Below are positions 1 through 9,138 of a DNA stretch of 54,936 bases, piece after piece; position 1 is the first letter of the stretch, and the number at the start of each line of letters is the position of its first letter. Location: positions 1 to 54,936 of the forward strand of contig NZ_JMLC01000014.1 of NCBI RefSeq assembly GCF_000686605.1. Direction: 5' to 3'. The position numbers were made by a program, and so were the translations under genes. This stretch comes from Streptococcus sobrinus DSM 20742 = ATCC 33478. GTDB lineage: Bacteria > Bacillota > Bacilli > Lactobacillales > Streptococcaceae. Below the pieces are notes generated by a model, which saw only the letters and a list, made by a program, of their open reading frames with translations, searched no databases and was not told where the DNA came from.

Positions 1-3000
1 TCAGTGGGTTTATCTGGGATTTCAACCGTTGTCATCTTAGGCGGCTCTGGCGCTACCGGAGGTGTTGGTTGTTTGGGCTCAGTGGGTTTATCTGGAACTT
101 CAACAACAATTTTAGTTGGCGGCGTTGGCGGTGTTGGAGCTGTCGGTTGTTTGGGCTCTTCTCCCGGTTTCTTAGGATAGCCAACAGTGGAGTTGATCGC
201 AAACCAGTAGATAGTTGGAGCTCCAACGGCATTAGCACCCTTAGCGGTGAAGACCAAATGACCATTAGTCATCTGCATACCGGCACCACCGTAATAGAGG
301 TAAGGTGATTCTTCATCATCCCAACCACGTAGGTTAGGAGTTGACTCACCGTTGAAGACAGCACCGTGTTCAATGTATTGGTTGTCAGCGTTTGAAGTTG
401 CTTCATGCGTATTGGCATCGTAGCTAACGCTGGAGTTTGGAATAGCAATGTAGCGGTTGTCGCCGATATTAACAAACTCTTGGTGTTCCACATTTTGGAA
501 TTTCTTCTTCGGTGTGAAGGTAATCATGCCTGTTTCAGCATCAACGGTGTAGCTACCGATAACATCATCCTTTTGAACACCATTATCATCGTAACCATAG
601 TCTTGGTTACCGATTGAGTGAGCATTGGCACTACCAGAAGCATTAACGGTTTTATCGTCAGTTGTTGCTTCCCCAGTAAGGTTTTCAACTTGACTGCCGT
701 CAACAGCATAGCTTTGAGTAACAATCTTGAGAGGGTTGTCAGCTGAAATATTAACCGTCTTACCACCGAAGTCAGCATAACCAGACTTGGTTTGTACTTC
801 ACCGTTTTGGATGTCTGGGTGACTGCCATCTGCATAAGGATTCCAGGTACCACGAACGACATTACCCTCAGTATCGCGGGCTTCAACTGTCAAGGCACGT
901 GGGGTATCTTCACTTGATACGTAAGCCGCACCCGTCCAGTGGTTAAGGGAGTTGAGGGCCACAATAGCCTTACGTTGGGTCAGGTCATATTTTTGGCCAT
1001 TCTTATCGTAGAATTCAACATCAACGGAAACCTTAACGGCCTTGTTTTCGTCGTCAGTCGACGCACCAACTGTCAAAGTAACAGTTGGGTCATTGCTAAC
1101 CTTAGCAATACCTTTTTGGTTGTAAGATGGCAATTCATCAATGGTATAACGGTAGATAACACGAGTGATATCTTGTGGAACACCTTCGACCATCATCTTA
1201 GATTCGGTCAAACCATCATAGGTAACGGTAAACTTATCACCTTGTTTAACTTCCAACCATTCGTTATCCTTGTTGCCATAAGGGCTTTCAGAAACGACAT
1301 CGCCTTCTTTAATTTCATTAGAGCGATATTGGTTAACGGCACTAGTCCCGATACGCTGTTGCGCTTCAGGAGTCAGATAAGAATTGATGCCTTCGATGGT
1401 GTGAGTCGCATTTTTTTCACGTTCAAAGACCAACTCCTGAGTTGCCTGAGCTTCTGTAAGATTGTGGTCAGCCAGAAATTTGTCGTAAGCATCCTTAGCG
1501 TTTTGCCATTGTTCGTGCTTAGTGTTGTACTCAGCCAATTTGCGTTCATATTCTGCACGCGCTTGGTTGTAAGCTTCTTTTTCTTGGTTGTACTTAGCTT
1601 CATTTTCAGCATTGGTTTTATCCGCTGCCTCTTTTTCAGCCTGTTTGTTATCATGCTCAGTCTTAGCCTTTTCATAGGCAGCCTTGTCAACTTCGTACTT
1701 AGCCAAGTCTTTGTCGTATTGAGCCTTGGCAGCATCGTAAGCGGCCTTTTCTTGGTCGTACTTGTCTTGAGCTTCCTTGTTGGCCTTGTCAGCGGCTGCT
1801 TTTTCAGCTAGCTTACTGTCATAGTTAGACTTGTCAGCTTCGTATTTGGCTTTTTCTTCCTTGTACTTAGCCAAGTCTTGGTCATATTTTGCCTTAGCGG
1901 CATCATAAGCGGCCTTTTCTTGGTCGTACTTGGCTTGCGCTTCTTGGTTAGCCTTTTCGGCAGCTGCTTTTTCAGCTAACTTCTTGTCGTAGTTAGCCTT
2001 GTCAGCTTCATATTTGGCCTTGTCTTCCTTGTACTTAGCCAAGTCTTGGTCATATTTTGCCTTAGCGGCATCATAAGCGGCCTTTTCTTGGTCGTACTTG
2101 GCTTGAGCTTCCTTATTGGCCCTGTCCGCTGCCTCTTTTTCAGCTTTCTTACTGTCGTAAGTTGCTTTTTCAGCATCATACTTAGCCTTATCTGCCTTGT
2201 ATTGTTCCAAAGCCTTGTCGTAGTCAGCCTTAGCCTTGTTGTAGTCAGCCATTTGTGCTTGGTACTGAGCTTTAGCTTCAGCATTTTGCTTATCGGCTGC
2301 TGCTTTTTCAGCTACTTTACTGTCGTAGTTAGCCTTATCAGCATCGTATTTTTTCTTATCTTCATTGTATTGAGCAAGGGCAGCATCATAGTCTGCTTTG
2401 GCAGCATTGTAGGTTGCCATTTCTTGTTTATACTTGAGTTTAGCAGCGGCATTCGCCTTGTCTGCTGCCTCTTTCTCAGCCAGGCTAGTTTCGTACTGAA
2501 CCTTTTGTTGGTCGTAAGTTGCTTTAGCAACATTGTACTTAGCCAATGCTTGATCGTATTCAGCCTTGTCTTGGTTGTACTGAATCATAGCCGCATCGTA
2601 GACCCCCTTAGCTGCCGCATTTTGCTTATCAGCTTCAGCCTTGTCTGCTACAGCCTTATCATAGGCAGCCTTGTCTTGATTGTACTGGGCTTGAGCCTTT
2701 TCGTAATCAGATTGTTGCGCCTTGTAGTTATCAACGGTCTTGTTGATTTCTTGGGCTTGGGCCTTGTTGTCTTCATCAGCTGCTTGGACAGAAGGCTGGG
2801 TCTTGGTTTCATCTGCTGATGATTCAAGTCCAGCTTGATTTGCATTAGCCTTTGCTGTTTCTAATTCAGGTGAGGTTACTTCTTTAGTTGTTGTAGTGGT
2901 ATCACCCTCAGTCTTTTGGCTAATCACCTTGGTTTGTGGGCCTTCTTGACTGGCTGCTACTTCACTGGCAGCATTGCCAGAATCAGCAGCTGATTGGTTG

Positions 3001-3119
3001 GTTTGTTCGTCAGCAAGAACTGTAGACGATGACAAAGCAAAGGCTGCAGTTCCCAGCAAAACGGATGCCGCTCCATAGCTGTATTTGCGGATGGAGAAGC
3101 GCTGAGATCTTTTTTCCAT
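1..3119 (-). CDS. Antigen I/II (GbpC-like) wall-anchored adhesin, N-terminal 1039 codons
   Basis: The reading frame is open from an ATG at 3119 to the window edge, so the C-terminus (and any LPXTG anchor) is missing. The start has a strong GGGAGG ribosome site. Residues 1-36 form a YSIRK-type signal peptide (FSIRKYSYG at 8-16, likely cleavage after VLA at 34-36). A Ser/Thr/Gln-rich stretch runs to about residue 125. Residues about 130-560 are an Ala/Lys/Tyr-rich coiled coil built from seven 56-residue repeats. Residues about 570-975 resemble the GbpC / antigen I/II V-domain (beta-supersandwich), with phrases such as DPTVTLTVGAS and ALNSLNHWTGAA. From about 980 a proline-rich region begins with two 26-residue repeats ending VPDKPT/IPDKPT. 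Antigen I/II proteins bind salivary glycoproteins; GbpC binds glucan. Which ligand applies here is not readable. The family's A-repeats are usually 82 residues, so the 56-residue unit is unusual. Confidence 0.9.
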   Translation of the reverse strand, partial: MEKRSQRFSIRKYSYGAASVLLGTAAFALSSSTVLADEQTNQSAADSGNAASEVAASQEGPQTKVISQKTEGDTTTTTKEVTSPELETAKANANQAGLESSADETKTQPSVQAADEDNKAQAQEINKTVDNYKAQQSDYEKAQAQYNQDKAAYDKAVADKAEADKQNAAAKGVYDAAMIQYNQDKAEYDQALAKYNVAKATYDQQKVQYETSLAEKEAADKANAAAKLKYKQEMATYNAAKADYDAALAQYNEDKKKYDADKANYDSKVAEKAAADKQNAEAKAQYQAQMADYNKAKADYDKALEQYKADKAKYDAEKATYDSKKAEKEAADRANKEAQAKYDQEKAAYDAAKAKYDQDLAKYKEDKAKYEADKANYDKKLAEKAAAEKANQEAQAKYDQEKAAYDAAKAKYDQDLAKYKEEKAKYEADKSNYDSKLAEKAAADKANKEAQDKYDQEKAAYDAAKAQYDKDLAKYEVDKAAYEKAKTEHDNKQAEKEAADKTNAENEAKYNQEKEAYNQARAEYERKLAEYNTKHEQWQNAKDAYDKFLADHNLTEAQATQELVFEREKNATHTIEGINSYLTPEAQQRIGTSAVNQYRSNEIKEGDVVSESPYGNKDNEWLEVKQGDKFTVTYDGLTESKMMVEGVPQDITRVIYRYTIDELPSYNQKGIAKVSNDPTVTLTVGASTDDENKAVKVSVDVEFYDKNGQKYDLTQRKAIVALNSLNHWTGAAYVSSEDTPRALTVEARDTEGNVVRGTWNPYADGSHPDIQNGEVQTKSGYADFGGKTVNISADNPLKIVTQSYAVDGSQVENLTGEATTDDKTVNASGSANAHSIGNQDYGYDDNGVQKDDVIGSYTVDAETGMITFTPKKKFQNVEHQEFVNIGDNRYIAIPNSSVSYDANTHEATSNADNQYIEHGAVFNGESTPNLRGWDDEESPYLYYGGAGMQMTNGHLVFTAKGANAVGAPTIYWFAINSTVGYPKKPGEEPKQPTAPTPPTPPTKIVVEVPDKPTEPKQPTPPVAPEPPKMTTVEIPDKPT
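3..160 (-). repeat. Two 78-bp proline-rich coding repeats
   Basis: Start of the adhesin P-region. Two 26-residue units each begin EPKQPT and end PDKPT, followed by the start of a third at the edge. Antigen I/II P-regions form polyproline II helices that pack against the A-region to make a long stalk. Confidence 0.75.
1545..2725 (-). repeat. Seven 168-bp coding repeats (56-residue coiled-coil units)
   Basis: The landmark AEK[AE]AAD[KR] recurs at exactly 168-base steps (plus-strand positions near 1630, 1798, 1966, 2134, 2302, 2470, 2638). Each unit has Tyr every 7 residues (KYDxxKAxY pattern), so 56 residues make eight heptads. The units near 1850-1970 and 2018-2138 are almost identical at the DNA level, pointing to recent expansion by recombination. 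Outer units are more divergent. Confidence 0.88.
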
Positions 3120-3190
3120 GTTAATCATTCCTCCCAAAGAATTTGTATCTCAAGTATTTAATTTATTGAAACTATTAAATACTAATTAGT

Positions 3191-3219
3191 ATTATAACAA
3201 AAAAATTACAAATACCCAA
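3191..3219 (-). promoter_or_regulatory. Promoter of the adhesin gene
   Basis: On the minus strand TTGGGT (3219-3214), 17 bases, then TATAAT (3196-3191), about 72 bases before the start codon. The leader is very AT-rich and includes the imperfect palindrome ATACTAATTAGTAT over the likely +1. Confidence 0.7.
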
Positions 3220-3425
3220 ATTATTTTGCTGTTCAAATTATCTTTTGGAAAAGTTTATGTTGGCAAAAGTCCGTCATGTTGGGATTCTCAGCTATTCTTT
3301 TGCTTAAAAAATTCTTTTTTAAAATCAATAATTCTATATTTTTTGATTGTTTTCTGAAAATTTTCATACTCCTCGTGTATCTCTTTGAAAATTTCCAGAA
3401 CTACTTCTGGGACTTTTGGAAAAGT
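3220..3425. other. AT-rich intergenic stretch without a gene
   Basis: Between the adhesin promoter and the pheT terminator. It is AT-rich with homopolymer runs. A 66-codon plus-strand frame here has no ribosome site and low-complexity Phe/Ile/Leu composition, so I do not call it. No other structure was recognised. Confidence 0.6.
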
Positions 3426-3469
3426 AAAAAAAACCCTAGAAGCTTGTTCATAAAAACAATTTCTAGAGC
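3426..3469 (-). terminator. Terminator of the pheS-pheT operon
   Basis: Minus-strand stem CTCTAGAA/TTCTAGGG extended by TTGTT/AACAA around a short loop, then eight T. It lies just after the pheT stop codon. Confidence 0.85.
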
Positions 3470-3487
3470 TTATTAGTCAATTTGTGA

Positions 3488-5893
3488 TTATCGCACTTCT
3501 GCTGCGACTTTTTCGGTCAGAGACTTGGTGATTTTTTCCATATACTTAGCGACTTCTTCGTCAGTCAAGTTATCGTCCGGATTTTGGAAGGTCAGGCTAT
3601 AAGCCATTGACTTCTTACCATGAACGATATTATGACCAGCATAGACATCGAAGAGTTTGATGCTGGTCAGGCGTTTGACACCAGCTTCTTGAATAGCATC
3701 CAAGACAGCTTGGTGGCTGACTGCCTGGTCAACTAAAAGGGCGATGTCACGAGATACGGCTGGGAACTTAGTGATTTCCACAAAGGCTTGAGCCGGTTGC
3801 AAGTTGGCTTGAAGGGCCGTTAAATTAATCTCAGCCACATAGGTTTCTGGAATACCGTAGTCCTTGGCTACCTCTGGATGAACCTGACCGACAAAACCGA
3901 TGGTTTGACCAGCCAAAACCAGACTAGCTGTCCGTCCAGGATGCAGGGCAGCCAAAGATTTATCAGGAACATAGTCAACGACCAGATCCAACTTATCAAA
4001 GAGGGCTTCCAAGATTCCCTTAACATGGAAGAAATCGACTGGTTGAGCTGCCGTTTGGAAATCTTTGTCACTGACTAGACCAGTCATGGCCAGAGCAAAG
4101 GTATCCTGCTCATTTGGCAGGTCTTCCTTGGGATTACCCTTTTGTTCAAAGACTTTCCCAATCTCATAGATAGCGATATCTTTATTCTTGCGGGCAACAT
4201 TGTAGGCGATGGTGTCCAACATGCCAGCCACTACGTTTTGCCTGAGGGCAGAGCGTTCGATGGACATAGGCCACATGAGTTCAGTCACATTGGTCGGATT
4301 TTGGGCGAATTGGACGGCTTTTTCAGGTGTGGTCAGGGCGTAAGAAATAATTTCTGACAGACCTGCTCCTTCAGCCAGGGTCCGTACCTTGCGACGCAGG
4401 TTTTGGCTGGCTGTTAACTCGCCAGCAGTTCCTGCTGCTTCTGGCAGAGTGGTTGGTAATTTTTCGTAACCATAAATCCGAGCGATTTCTTCCACCAAGT
4501 CAGCCTGAATGGAAATATCCCAACGACGGCGAGGTACGGTAACGGTGAAATGCTCCTGGTCACCAGTTACTGGAAATTCCAGCTTGTCAAAGACATTTTG
4601 AATGTCGGCCATGGTCAAGTTGGTACCCAAACGCACGTTGACATAGTTGAGGCTGGTTGAAACTTGGGCAGGTTCCGTTGGTAGGCTACCTGCTTGGACC
4701 TGACCGGCTAGGGTTTGTCCCCCAGCGATTTCTTCCAGCATAGCTGCCGCAAAGTCCAGGGCTTGGCCAACTGTGTCATAGTTAACGCCCTTTTCAAAAC
4801 GAGAAGAACTTTCAGAACGCAGGTTGAGACGAGAGCTGGTTTTGCGAACAGATTGGCCATCAAAGACAGCAGCTTCCAGAACGACTGTTTTACTATCGAC
4901 ATCAATTTCTGTTGACTGGCCACCCATAACTCCAGCTAGGGCAACAGCCTGGTCAGCAACGCTGATGACCAAATCGTCAGTTATCAGTTCACGTTCTTCA
5001 CCATCTAGAGTTACCAGTTTTTCACCAGCCTTGGCCTGGCGAGCGACGATGGTCTTGTCGGCAAACTTGGCATAGTCGAAGGCGTGCATGGGTTGTCCGA
5101 AATAAAGGAGGACATAGTTGGTCACGTCAACGACATTATTGATAGGACGAATGCCGGCATTCATGAGCAGGTTTTGCAACCATTGGGGACTTGGAGTCAC
5201 GGTCACATTTTCAACCAGGCGGGCCTTGTAGGTCAGGGCCTTGTCAGACTCGATGGCGACAGTCAATTTATCCGCTGCCTTGCTGTCGATTTCATGGACT
5301 TGCTTTTCAGGCAGGTGAACCTTTTTCCCATAGATAGCTGCTACTTCGTAGGCTACCCCACGCATAGACAGGGCATCAGCACGGTTGGGGGTAATCGCCA
5401 ATTCGACAATCTCATCATCCAAATTCAAGTAGGGGAATACCGATTGACCAGGCACAGCATCCTTTGGCAGTATTTGAATACCATCTGAGAATTCCTTAGG
5501 CACAACCGATTCAGAAATTCCTAATTCTTGCAGAGAGCAAATCATGCCCAGCGATTCCATGCCCCAGATTTTCCCTTTTTTAATCTTATAGTTGTCGGCA
5601 ATCCGAGCACCTGGTAGGGCCACGATAACCTTGATACCGGCCTTGATATTTGGAGCTCCACAGACGATTTGACGAGGATTGTCATCACCAGTATCAACCT
5701 GACAGAGGTGGAGATGGGTTTCCGGGACATCCTCGCAAGTCAGGACCTCTCCGACAACAATTTTTGACAGGCCCTCAGCTGGTGTCTCCACACCTTCGAC
5801 TTCAATCCCTGTCGTTGACATTTTTTCCGCGAGCTCGGCTGTGGTGACATCCACATCAACCAGCTCTTTTAACCATTTGTATGATACAAGCAT
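3488..5893 (-). CDS. pheT: Phenylalanyl-tRNA synthetase beta subunit
   Basis: 801 residues, the usual length for bacterial PheT. With PheS it forms the cytoplasmic alpha2beta2 enzyme that charges tRNA-Phe. Residues about 40-155 are the EMAP-type tRNA-binding OB fold (KIVVGEVL ... [11 protein letters not shown]). The B3/B4 editing domain follows (about 210-400, with [13 protein letters not shown] before it), then B5 (about 405-475), and the C-terminal FDX-ACB anticodon-binding domain (about 708-801, with [14 protein letters not shown]). It is the last gene of an operon with pheS and a GNAT gene, separated from the latter by 128 bases. The upstream T-box should control the whole unit. The Shine-Dalgarno before the ATG is weak (AGGTG about 10 bases upstream). 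Nothing is truncated. Confidence 0.97.
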   Translation of the reverse strand: MLVSYKWLKELVDVDVTTAELAEKMSTTGIEVEGVETPAEGLSKIVVGEVLTCEDVPETHLHLCQVDTGDDNPRQIVCGAPNIKAGIKVIVALPGARIADNYKIKKGKIWGMESLGMICSLQELGISESVVPKEFSDGIQILPKDAVPGQSVFPYLNLDDEIVELAITPNRADALSMRGVAYEVAAIYGKKVHLPEKQVHEIDSKAADKLTVAIESDKALTYKARLVENVTVTPSPQWLQNLLMNAGIRPINNVVDVTNYVLLYFGQPMHAFDYAKFADKTIVARQAKAGEKLVTLDGEERELITDDLVISVADQAVALAGVMGGQSTEIDVDSKTVVLEAAVFDGQSVRKTSSRLNLRSESSSRFEKGVNYDTVGQALDFAAAMLEEIAGGQTLAGQVQAGSLPTEPAQVSTSLNYVNVRLGTNLTMADIQNVFDKLEFPVTGDQEHFTVTVPRRRWDISIQADLVEEIARIYGYEKLPTTLPEAAGTAGELTASQNLRRKVRTLAEGAGLSEIISYALTTPEKAVQFAQNPTNVTELMWPMSIERSALRQNVVAGMLDTIAYNVARKNKDIAIYEIGKVFEQKGNPKEDLPNEQDTFALAMTGLVSDKDFQTAAQPVDFFHVKGILEALFDKLDLVVDYVPDKSLAALHPGRTASLVLAGQTIGFVGQVHPEVAKDYGIPETYVAEINLTALQANLQPAQAFVEITKFPAVSRDIALLVDQAVSHQAVLDAIQEAGVKRLTSIKLFDVYAGHNIVHGKKSMAYSLTFQNPDDNLTDEEVAKYMEKITKSLTEKVAAEVR

Positions 5894-6021
5894 AATTTCT
5901 TAGCACCTGGGTGGGCCTAGGGCCTGTCCCTTGGTGCTTCCTTCCTATTTGATAGTCTTTTCTCTTTGAAAATTTCAGGATGAAACGGACAAAGCAGCTC
6001 CATCTGAGATTTCCAAGAGTC

Positions 6022-6543
6022 TTATTGCAATTTTTTCTTCAATAGCCAATCCACGTCGACCTTATCCTCAGAGACGGGAAAGGCATGTTGGCTGAACTTC
6101 TCAAAGTCATACTTGGCATAAAACTTCTGGGCCTTATAATTCTTCTCCCAGACTCCCAACCAAGCCCAGTCAGCACCGGACTTTTGTGCTTGGTCCAGAG
6201 CATATTCAAAGAGGGTCTTGCCAATGCCTTGACCTTGAAATTCCTGGAGGACATAGAGCCTTTGGATTTCATAGGCGGCATCCAGCTCGTTTTCGGTTCG
6301 GGCGGAACTCCAATTGGTCTTGAGAAAACCAGCTGGCTGGCCATCAACTTCCGCTAAAATATGTAATGATTGAGGATTGGCCAACTCTTGCCCTAAAACC
6401 TCTAAGGAATAAACCTGGTCAAAATAGTCAGCCAGTTGCTGGGGACTATTATCATGGGCAAAGGTCTGACCAAAGGTCTCAATGGCCAATTTCTGCAGGA
6501 CTGGCAGATCAATCGGTTCTATCTCTCTAAGTTTGAGGGTCAT
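6022..6543 (-). CDS. GNAT-family N-acetyltransferase between pheS and pheT
   Basis: 173 residues from the ATG at 6543. A GTG two codons upstream overlaps the AGGGGG ribosome site, so the ATG with about 6 bases of spacing is preferred. The acetyl-CoA loop is visible as QGQGIGKTLFEYAL (motif A, Q-x-x-G-x-G), with RLYVLQEFQGQG forming beta4 and the loop, and WLGVWEKNYKAQKFYAKYDF the C-terminal beta5/alpha4 signature. It likely transfers an acetyl group to an amine of a small molecule or protein; the substrate is not inferable. It sits 19 bases after the pheS stop, so it is co-transcribed under the T-box. A GNAT gene between pheS and pheT recurs in streptococci, but its role there is unknown to me. 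Confidence 0.9.
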   Translation of the reverse strand: MTLKLREIEPIDLPVLQKLAIETFGQTFAHDNSPQQLADYFDQVYSLEVLGQELANPQSLHILAEVDGQPAGFLKTNWSSARTENELDAAYEIQRLYVLQEFQGQGIGKTLFEYALDQAQKSGADWAWLGVWEKNYKAQKFYAKYDFEKFSQHAFPVSEDKVDVDWLLKKKLQ

Positions 6544-6562
6544 AGGCACCCCCTAGGCTGCT

Positions 6563-7606
6563 TTATTTGAATTGGGCTGAGAAGCGGACATCCCCTTGGT
6601 AGAAGCCACGAATGTCATTGATACCGTAACGCAGCATGGCGATCCGTTCTTGACCAAGACCAAAGGCAAAGCCTGAATATTTCTCGGAATCAACGCCAGA
6701 CATTTCGAGGACGCTTGGGTGAACCATACCGGCACCAAGGATTTCAATCCAACCAGTCTTCTTGCAGACGTTACAGCCGTCACCGCCACACTTGAAGCAA
6801 GAGACGTCGACCTCAACTGATGGCTCGGTGAATGGGAAATAGGATGGACGCAGGCGAATCTTACGATCTGCCCCGAACATCTTCTGGCTAATCATTTGCA
6901 GTGTTCCCTTGAGGTCCCCCATGGAAATATTTTCCCCGACAACCAGACCTTCGATTTGGTGGAACTGGTGAGAGTGGGTGGCATCGTCAGTATCCCGACG
7001 GAAAACACGTCCAGGGGAAATCATCTTGAGCGGTCCCTTAGAAAAGTCATGCTGGTCCAGCGTTCTGGCTTGGACCGGACTAGTGTGGGTCCTGAGCAGG
7101 ATTTCATCGGTAATGTAGAAGGTATCCTGCATATCTCTAGCTGGGTGGTTCTTAGGCAGGTTCATCCGTTCAAAATTATAGTAGTCACTTTCAACTTCGT
7201 AACCGTCAACCACCTGGAAGCCCATGCCTAGGAAGATGTCTTCAATCTCTTCCGAAGTTTGGCTGAGGATATGGCGATTCCCCAATTTAACCTGACGACC
7301 AGGCAGGGTAACATCCAGACTTTCGGATTCCAGCTGGGCTTGAATCTTAGCCGCCTGAACAATCTTTGCCTGTTCCTCAAAATCCTTGGTCAGGATGTCG
7401 CGAACCTCATTGACCTGCTTACCGATAACTGGTCGCATGTCATTGGACAAGTCCTTCAATCCCTTGAGGAGCTCTGTCAGTGAGCCCTTTTTTCCCAAGA
7501 CAGCAACCCGCAAATCCTGGAGTTCCTTGCTGTGGTCACCGGTCATTTCCTTCAATTTAGCCTGAGTTGAGGCCTTCAACTCTTCTAATTGCTTCTGTAA
7601 ATCCAT
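6563..7606 (-). CDS. pheS: Phenylalanyl-tRNA synthetase alpha subunit
   Basis: 347 residues. Class II synthetase catalytic subunit. The N-terminal roughly 90 residues are the tRNA-contacting coiled coil ([19 protein letters not shown]). Motif 2 lies in [19 protein letters not shown] and motif 3 in [17 protein letters not shown] near the C-terminus. A Cys cluster [17 protein letters not shown] (about residues 270-290) is typical of Gram-positive PheS. It is the first gene of the operon, 260 bases downstream of a promoter and behind a T-box leader, so transcription should rise when uncharged tRNA-Phe accumulates. Confidence 0.97.
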   Translation of the reverse strand: MDLQKQLEELKASTQAKLKEMTGDHSKELQDLRVAVLGKKGSLTELLKGLKDLSNDMRPVIGKQVNEVRDILTKDFEEQAKIVQAAKIQAQLESESLDVTLPGRQVKLGNRHILSQTSEEIEDIFLGMGFQVVDGYEVESDYYNFERMNLPKNHPARDMQDTFYITDEILLRTHTSPVQARTLDQHDFSKGPLKMISPGRVFRRDTDDATHSHQFHQIEGLVVGENISMGDLKGTLQMISQKMFGADRKIRLRPSYFPFTEPSVEVDVSCFKCGGDGCNVCKKTGWIEILGAGMVHPSVLEMSGVDSEKYSGFAFGLGQERIAMLRYGINDIRGFYQGDVRFSAQFK

Positions 7607-7639
7607 CTTTTGATGTCCTTTCTTCCTTCATTAAGGTCT

Positions 7640-7867
7640 TACTCTTCTCGCTTTTAAACAAGAAAAAACCGCCTACCAAAACTCCATCATGCGGAGCGTT
7701 GACACGCGGTACCATCCGTTTTTATCTAGCAGGCTAGACCTTAATTGACTAAGTCCTTAATATGAGTGAATTCACAGGGCTTTCCTTGAGTGAACTTCCA
7801 GTCGACGATTCACATTCCCTTTTCAAGTATGACCAAGCTACTAGTCTCACAGACTCATTATTTAATT
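7640..7867 (-). ncRNA. T-box riboswitch of the pheS operon
   Basis: The minus strand carries GGATGGTACCGCG (7718-7704 region), nearly the canonical T-box AGGGTGGTACCGCG, directly before an intrinsic terminator. Upstream is a roughly 150-base Stem I region beginning near GAGACTAGTAG. T-boxes bind uncharged tRNA through a specifier codon and the NCCA end, and antiterminate. The expected specifier is UUC (Phe). A UUC followed by A occurs at minus-strand 7794-7792 in a plausible 3' side of Stem I, but I cannot fold it with certainty, and another UUC lies near 7770. Confidence 0.88.
7663..7712 (-). terminator. T-box leader terminator
   Basis: Minus-strand stem starting at the ACCGC of the T-box sequence and closing at GCGGT, containing an inner CTCC/GGAG hairpin, followed by six T (7668-7663). 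It is mutually exclusive with the antiterminator that uses the T-box sequence. Confidence 0.8.
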
Positions 7868-7873
7868 GCCTCT

Positions 7874-7902
7874 ATTCTAACAAAAATTTGCAGGGCTGAC
7901 AA
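7874..7902 (-). promoter_or_regulatory. Promoter of the T-box-pheS operon
   Basis: Minus strand TTGTCA (7902-7897), 17 bases, TAGAAT (7879-7874). Transcription would begin near 7867, giving a leader of about 260 bases that holds the T-box. Confidence 0.75.
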
Positions 7903-8013
7903 GCTCAAAAAGGAACTTCACTTGACAGGCATAGGGGAGATGCCACCTAGCAATCAAATGAAGCTGCCTACTAACTATCCCATCTGATTAACTTCCTAGG
8001 ATTTTTCAAGTCC

Positions 8014-8889
8014 TTAGGACTTGGGTGAGACCTGTCCCGAATAATAATCTAGGCTGATACCCTTTTGGACATTGGGAATGAAGACGTTGAATTCCAAACT
8101 GCCGTCGGAAGACTTAGCTTCCAAATGACTGCCAGAAGCAATCAGATTATCCTCTTGGTAAACCAAGGTTACCCGATAGCGGACGCGTTTGTTTTTGTCC
8201 AAGGCCTTACGAATCAGGGTTTCATAGTAGTTTTGACCAGTTGACTGGGAGCTGCTGGCCTCGTTGGCCCAGGCGGTCTGAACCGCCACATTGGCGGGAT
8301 TGCTGGTAGAGGCATCAAAGCCCTTAAGACTACCAGCTAGGGCATAAGCAATCAGATGGCCCCGGTCGACTGCGTGGTCGTAAGCTCCTGAGAGGTTGGT
8401 CTTTTGATGCCAACCAGCTGGGGTCCAGTCGGTCGAGCCATTGCCAGTCTCCTGACGATTGCGGTACTGGCGGGTAGATTTAGCCAGCAGGGCATTGGCC
8501 TGACTAGGAACCGTCTGCCCTTGGATCAGCTTGGTTTGATTGTTAACATAGGGGTTGCTGGCTACCTTGGCATCCAAATCGGTCTTGTTGTTATTGAGAA
8601 TGTAGGCTCCTGCTCCATTCCAGTCCATCTGTTCCGGAAGCTGATTTTTGACTTCCTGGGTCATAACGCTGTCAGCAAGTGTCTGAGTTGGAGCCTCCTG
8701 GCTTGAACTTGAGCGCCTTCTTCCTTGATTTTGTCCAGTCAACTGTTGGGCAACATGCTTGATAGGATTCTGATTAGAAATCTTGTCGTTAGTGGCCACA
8801 AAGCCCAGTAACAGAACCAATACCAGTCCGATTAGGGACAAAAGGGCCTTTTGCTCTCGCTTCATGCTTGATTTTGATTTTTTCACCAT
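8014..8889 (-). CDS. endA: Membrane-anchored DNA/RNA non-specific endonuclease
   Basis: 291 residues. The short N-terminus is basic, then a single transmembrane segment spans residues 15-33, followed by a Ser/Arg/Gln-rich linker (55-70) and a nuclease domain. The catalytic DRGH motif is at 175-178 ([15 protein letters not shown]), with His178 as general base by family analogy; beta-beta-alpha-metal fold. In pneumococcus EndA degrades one DNA strand during competence uptake and also cuts extracellular DNA, and it likewise sits behind murA and epuA. An intrinsic terminator lies between epuA and this gene, and I see no promoter in the gap, so expression may depend on read-through. The ribosome site (GAGAGAAC) is modest. 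Confidence 0.93.
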   Translation of the reverse strand: MVKKSKSSMKREQKALLSLIGLVLVLLLGFVATNDKISNQNPIKHVAQQLTGQNQGRRRSSSSQEAPTQTLADSVMTQEVKNQLPEQMDWNGAGAYILNNNKTDLDAKVASNPYVNNQTKLIQGQTVPSQANALLAKSTRQYRNRQETGNGSTDWTPAGWHQKTNLSGAYDHAVDRGHLIAYALAGSLKGFDASTSNPANVAVQTAWANEASSSQSTGQNYYETLIRKALDKNKRVRYRVTLVYQEDNLIASGSHLEAKSSDGSLEFNVFIPNVQKGISLDYYSGQVSPKS

Positions 8890-8902
8890 AATGTTCTCTC
8901 TC

Positions 8903-8940
8903 GAAAAATCCCGATCAGCCTGTTTGCCTATCGGGATTTC
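8903..8940 (-). terminator. Terminator between epuA and endA
   Basis: Minus-strand stem AAATCCCGAT/ATCGGGATTT with loop AGGCAAACAGGCTG, followed by TTTTTC. It sits in the 54-base gap before endA and would limit read-through from murA-epuA. Confidence 0.82.
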
Positions 8941-8943
8941 AAC

Positions 8944-9138
8944 TTATTTTCCTGTAAATTTATTAATAAGCTCTTGCCACTTATGGGGAGATAAGATAGC
9001 TAGAGGATTGTGCCCCTCTCCAAGGACAGCATAACCGACCATGAGGCCGATGGCAAGGAAAACGAGGCAAAGCAGGGCAACCAGTAGAATCAAAGCTAAC
9101 TGATGTCTAACATAAGCCCAACCAGATTTTGCCATCAA
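8944..9138 (-). CDS. epuA: EpuA-family small membrane protein (DUF/'RNA polymerase subunit beta' family)
   Basis: 64 residues. One transmembrane helix at about 13-39 ([22 protein letters not shown]) followed by a short [15 protein letters not shown] tail typical of the EpuA family (Pfam PF11772). Databases often call this family 'DNA-directed RNA polymerase subunit beta', but no polymerase similarity is visible. It overlaps the murA stop by 4 bases, so it is translationally coupled to murA. The murA-epuA-endA order matches pneumococcus. Function unknown. Confidence 0.88.
   Translation of the reverse strand: MMAKSGWAYVRHQLALILLVALLCLVFLAIGLMVGYAVLGEGHNPLAILSPHKWQELINKFTGK

Noticed and set aside
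939..2819. Long plus-strand open frames (290 and 257 codons) opposite the adhesin repeats
   Set aside because: They are antisense to the repetitive Ala/Lys/Tyr codons of the adhesin, have low-complexity Leu/Val/Ser composition and no ribosome site.
3276..3476. 66-codon plus-strand frame before the pheT terminator
   Set aside because: AT-rich low-complexity sequence, overlaps the pheT terminator, no Shine-Dalgarno.
7790..7987. 65-codon plus-strand frame upstream of pheS
   Set aside because: Antisense to the T-box leader and promoter; no ribosome site.
7990..8030. Palindrome CAAGTCCTAAGGACTTG at the endA 3' end as a terminator
   Set aside because: On the minus strand it is followed by AAAAAT rather than a T-run, and it overlaps the last codons of endA.
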